In this document: one piece after another, positions 61,516-64,000 of the stretch
Numbering within the stretch: the first letter of the stretch is position 1
How the letters are laid out: every line of letters starts with the position of its first letter
DNA from: Leadbetterella sp964563435
GTDB taxonomy: Bacteria; Bacteroidota; Bacteroidia; Cytophagales; Spirosomataceae
Reading direction: 5' to 3'
Length of the DNA stretch: 64,000 nt
Assembly (NCBI GenBank): GCA_964563435.1
Contig: CAZLXI010000017.1
Coordinates: 1 to 64,000, forward strand
Position numbers and translations under genes: made by a program
The notes under the pieces: model-generated
The model's input: only the letters and a program-made list of their open reading frames with translations
Databases searched by the model: none
Told to the model about the DNA's origin: nothing

Positions 61516-62637
61516 ATGATAGATCGTATTTTAAGAGAACGGATACAATCCAAACTTTTTAAAGGAAAAGCGATCATCCTCATGGGGGCGCGGCAGATTG
61601 GAAAAACCACCCTGCTTAAATCGGTTTTCGGCACCAGAGAAGATATTCTATGGTTAAACGGGGATGAAACAGACGTTCAGGAATTATTTGCTACCGCTTC
61701 TGCCACACGTTTAAAAGCATTTTTCGGTTCAAAAAAGATCATTGTTATCGACGAGGCTCAACGTATCAGGGATATCGGATTGCGAATGAAACTTATAACA
61801 GATTATATCCCGGAAGTACAGTTGGTAGCTACGGGAAGTTCGGCATTTGAACTTGCCAATCGCGTAAATGAACCGTTGACAGGCAGAAAATGGGAATACA
61901 AAATGTACCCTGTTTCATTTTCCGAGATGGTAAATCATCATGGCCTCCTGGAAGAAAAACGCCTGATTCCTCACCGGCTGGTATACGGATATTACCCGGA
62001 AGTGGTTACTCACCAGGGCGATGAGATCGAAATCCTGAAACATCTCTCTGACAGTTATTTATACAAAGACATTTTGGCCTGGGAACAGATACAAAAACCT
62101 GATAAATTGCTGAAACTCTTACAGGCCCTTGCTTTCCAGGTCGGTTCGCAGGTTTCTTATAATGAACTTGGGCAATTATGCGGCCTGGATTCTAAGACCG
62201 TGGAAAAGTACATTGTATTGCTGGAACAAACCTATGTGGTGTTTCGGTTGAGTTCTTTCAGCAGGAATTTGAGAAATGAACTTAAAAGCAGCAAAAAAAT
62301 ATATTTCTACGACAATGGGATAAGAAATGCCGTGATCACTAATTTCAACCAGGTAGAAAGCCGGGCAGATACCGGTGCCTTATGGGAAAATTATGTTGTT
62401 TCCGAACGGATCAAGTTTCTTAATTACTCCCAAAAATGGACAAACTACTGGTACTGGAGAACAAAAGAACAAAAAGAAATTGACTGGATAGAAGAGGCTG
62501 AAGGACTACTGGCCGCTTATGAGTTCAAATGGAATGCCCGGGCCAAAACAAAATCCCCCGGACTTTTCCTCAAAAGCTACCCCGGTAGTGATTTTAAGGT
62601 AATCAGCCCTTCTAATATAGAAGAGTTGTTGTTATAA
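61516..62637 (+). CDS. AAA ATPase of the DUF4143 family
   Basis: The 373 residues start MIDRILRERIQSKLFKGKAIIL, as is usual for the family; an in-frame ATG at 61438 lies in a hairpin loop and would add 26 unlikely residues. Walker A GARQIGKTTLL (about 25-35), Walker B KIIVIDEAQRI (about 77-87), the sensor TGSSAFELA near 113-121, and a C-terminal DUF4143 domain (SFSEM... and nuclease-like ENYVVSERIK, near 290-365) are present. The family is common and scattered by horizontal transfer; its role is unclear, and it is sometimes found near defence genes. Confidence 0.9.
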   Translation: MIDRILRERIQSKLFKGKAIILMGARQIGKTTLLKSVFGTREDILWLNGDETDVQELFATASATRLKAFFGSKKIIVIDEAQRIRDIGLRMKLITDYIPEVQLVATGSSAFELANRVNEPLTGRKWEYKMYPVSFSEMVNHHGLLEEKRLIPHRLVYGYYPEVVTHQGDEIEILKHLSDSYLYKDILAWEQIQKPDKLLKLLQALAFQVGSQVSYNELGQLCGLDSKTVEKYIVLLEQTYVVFRLSSFSRNLRNELKSSKKIYFYDNGIRNAVITNFNQVESRADTGALWENYVVSERIKFLNYSQKWTNYWYWRTKEQKEIDWIEEAEGLLAAYEFKWNARAKTKSPGLFLKSYPGSDFKVISPSNIEELLL

Positions 62638-62664
62638 CTGCACCGTATTCCACTTTTGCTCGCA

Positions 62665-63942
62665 CTACCCGGATTCTGTTATCGACTTCCGTCTGAAATA
62701 CATCACCGAAAACAGCACCAGCACAAAATACGCTATACTTACCGCATACGAAATGGCAATAAAAAAATTCAGATTAGAGATGGAATGTTGAAAGAAGTTC
62801 TTATAAAACAGCACGCCCAGGCTTCCGAAATAAGCGTAATAGTCGGCCAGGGTGATCATAAATCCTACCGTGCCCACATACTGAAAACTGGCCAGCATCC
62901 GTTCAAAATAGATGCTGTTGCACATGGAATAGGCCAGGTAGGCCCCGAAGCCCACGGCGATCAGCCAAACGATGGCGCTCATTTGTCCTGTCTGAAATAA
63001 AAGCGTAGCGGCCGCAATAATGACCGCTCCCAGCAATAAAAGTCCCTGGATAATATTAAACGCCCTGCGGTGATTCCTGACCAGCTGCATCGCCGCCATG
63101 ATCAGCAGGATGGCAATGGCGATGGGGATCTCGGTTTGGATAAAGAGCTCCGGCTTTCCCGGGAAGCCCAGCTCCTTAAACATTTCGGGCATGAAATTAT
63201 CCCTGAACTCGCGATAAGCCGTAAGAATACAGTAAGACACCACAAATAAGACCATGCCGAATCCAAACTCTTTCATAAAGCTTTTCCGCTCTTCTTTACT
63301 CATCGGGAGCCTTTCGGCCCGGTCGCGTTTATCTGTATCGCCGGGGGGCGGCGCCTGGGCAAGAAACCAAACAAAAATCAGTAAGGGCCCATACATGATG
63401 GCATCGGCCAGAAACGGCATCCGGAACTCATCGGTGGTCAGGTTTTCCAGGACCCAGTTTCCTACTGTTTTGGCAAATCCCGAACCCACAATAAATGAGG
63501 CTGTCAGCGCCGCCACCAGGATATCCGTACTCCTTCTTCCTTCCAGGAAACCCAGGATCACCCCGTAAAACAGCCCCAGCGGCAGGCTGGCAAAAAACAC
63601 AAAAATCAGGTTATACGGGGCCGGGGTGATTGAAAATAAAAACATACTGACCAGGGAAAGTCCGGTAAATATCAACAATCCCCCGGCCCTGCGCTCCGGC
63701 TTCATCTCCGACACGATCTTCACCCCGATGCCTTTCGATACCGCAAAGCCCAGCACCTGAGCCGTGATGATCAGGATCTTGAAATGTACACCGAAAAAAT
63801 ACAGATCATCGTAGGTAGCAGCCGTGTAGGCCCGCCGGAACGGGTAAAAGCACAGGTAGGTACAAAATGCGGCCACGGCCGTAAAAAGTGTGGTGACCCA
63901 GGCGGGGCTATTCTCAAGCCGCGATCTTATCAAACTACTCAT
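62665..63942 (-). CDS. DUF5690 family 12-helix membrane protein (MFS-like)
   Basis: The 425 residues are a 12-helix membrane protein with MFS-like layout: ALTASFIVGSGFAKTVGNWV near 150-170, a cytoplasmic loop about 205-235 with SKEERKSFMKEF, and LAYSMCNSIYFERMLASFQYVGTVGFMITLADYYAYFG near 335-375. I recognise it as DUF5690, an MFS-related family of Bacteroidota of unknown substrate (from memory). Its ATG overlaps the stop of an upstream minus-strand frame that continues beyond the right edge. Confidence 0.85.
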   Translation of the reverse strand: MSSLIRSRLENSPAWVTTLFTAVAAFCTYLCFYPFRRAYTAATYDDLYFFGVHFKILIITAQVLGFAVSKGIGVKIVSEMKPERRAGGLLIFTGLSLVSMFLFSITPAPYNLIFVFFASLPLGLFYGVILGFLEGRRSTDILVAALTASFIVGSGFAKTVGNWVLENLTTDEFRMPFLADAIMYGPLLIFVWFLAQAPPPGDTDKRDRAERLPMSKEERKSFMKEFGFGMVLFVVSYCILTAYREFRDNFMPEMFKELGFPGKPELFIQTEIPIAIAILLIMAAMQLVRNHRRAFNIIQGLLLLGAVIIAAATLLFQTGQMSAIVWLIAVGFGAYLAYSMCNSIYFERMLASFQYVGTVGFMITLADYYAYFGSLGVLFYKNFFQHSISNLNFFIAISYAVSIAYFVLVLFSVMYFRRKSITESG

Positions 63943-64000
63943 TTAATTATTCTGTCTTCCCAGGATTGAGGATCACTCTTTCCATGGAATACTCCCATTA
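63939..64000 (-). CDS. C-terminal end of a gene entering from the right edge
   Basis: The minus-strand frame that ends in TGA at 63939-63941, overlapping the DUF5690 ATG (ATGA), reads MGVFHGKSDPQSWEDRIIK and is open to the window edge. The four-base overlap suggests a real, translationally coupled gene, but too little is visible to name it. Confidence 0.4.
   Translation of the reverse strand, partial: MGVFHGKSDPQSWEDRIIK

Overview
The window reads as chromosomal DNA of a Bacteroidota bacterium, probably of the order Cytophagales. The clade is an inference from several signs: a SusC/SusD pair with a hybrid two-component regulator, many TAnnTTTG-type -7 promoter boxes instead of sigma-70 boxes, weak Shine-Dalgarno sequences, DUF3127 and DUF5690-type proteins, and 3-deoxy-manno-octulosonate (LPS) and MEP-pathway genes.

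Layout. 1-9.3 kb: a SusD lipoprotein (running off the left edge) and SusC transporter, divergent from a hybrid two-component system regulator. 9.3-9.9 kb: a HigBA/RelE-type toxin-antitoxin pair. 10-10.9 kb: a DMT permease. 11-19.7 kb: a seven-gene minus-strand operon running HlyD adaptor, TolC, ABC ATPase, two ABC permeases, NtrC-like response regulator, NtrB-like kinase. It is a self-regulated tripartite ABC efflux system. 19.9-21.3 kb: two tandem paralogous secreted proteins.

21.3-42.7 kb: a visibly AT-richer island. It is bounded by a 54-bp direct repeat (53/54 identical) of the 3' end of rnc. The right copy is the end of the intact rnc gene. The left copy is a displaced remnant whose reading frame continues to its own stop codon. 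This is the pattern expected of site-specific integration into the 3' end of rnc, although no integrase is visible. The island encodes an ECF-like sigma factor overlapping a membrane TPR protein (probable anti-sigma), an actin/Hsp70-fold ATPase, and a 1783-residue protein that fuses a large periplasmic domain, a SEDS (FtsW/RodA-like) glycan polymerase and a class B PBP transpeptidase. It also encodes several membrane and TPR/Sel1 proteins, a secreted aromatic-rich protein, a CsgG-like/DUF6175-like/lipoprotein cluster, and, divergently, an exported WD40-caspase and an exported papain-like protease. I propose that it is a self-regulated envelope-remodelling machine; this is the most novel content of the window.

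42.7-64 kb: core genes. These are acpP-fabF-rnc, kdsA, dxr, an RluA-type synthase, a serine hydrolase, tRNA-Tyr/Gly/Thr followed by tuf (the same order and anticodons as in E. coli tufB), an SSB-tailed DUF3127 protein, an AraC regulator with a TolC-HlyD pair, and ftsY. After these come a TetR regulator with an alpha/beta hydrolase and Spinster-type MFS protein, a DUF4143 ATPase, and a DUF5690 membrane protein.

Three unrelated, perfect 26-31 bp inverted repeats sit between genes (21.35, 49.6 and 61.4 kb). One of them lies exactly at the island junction.
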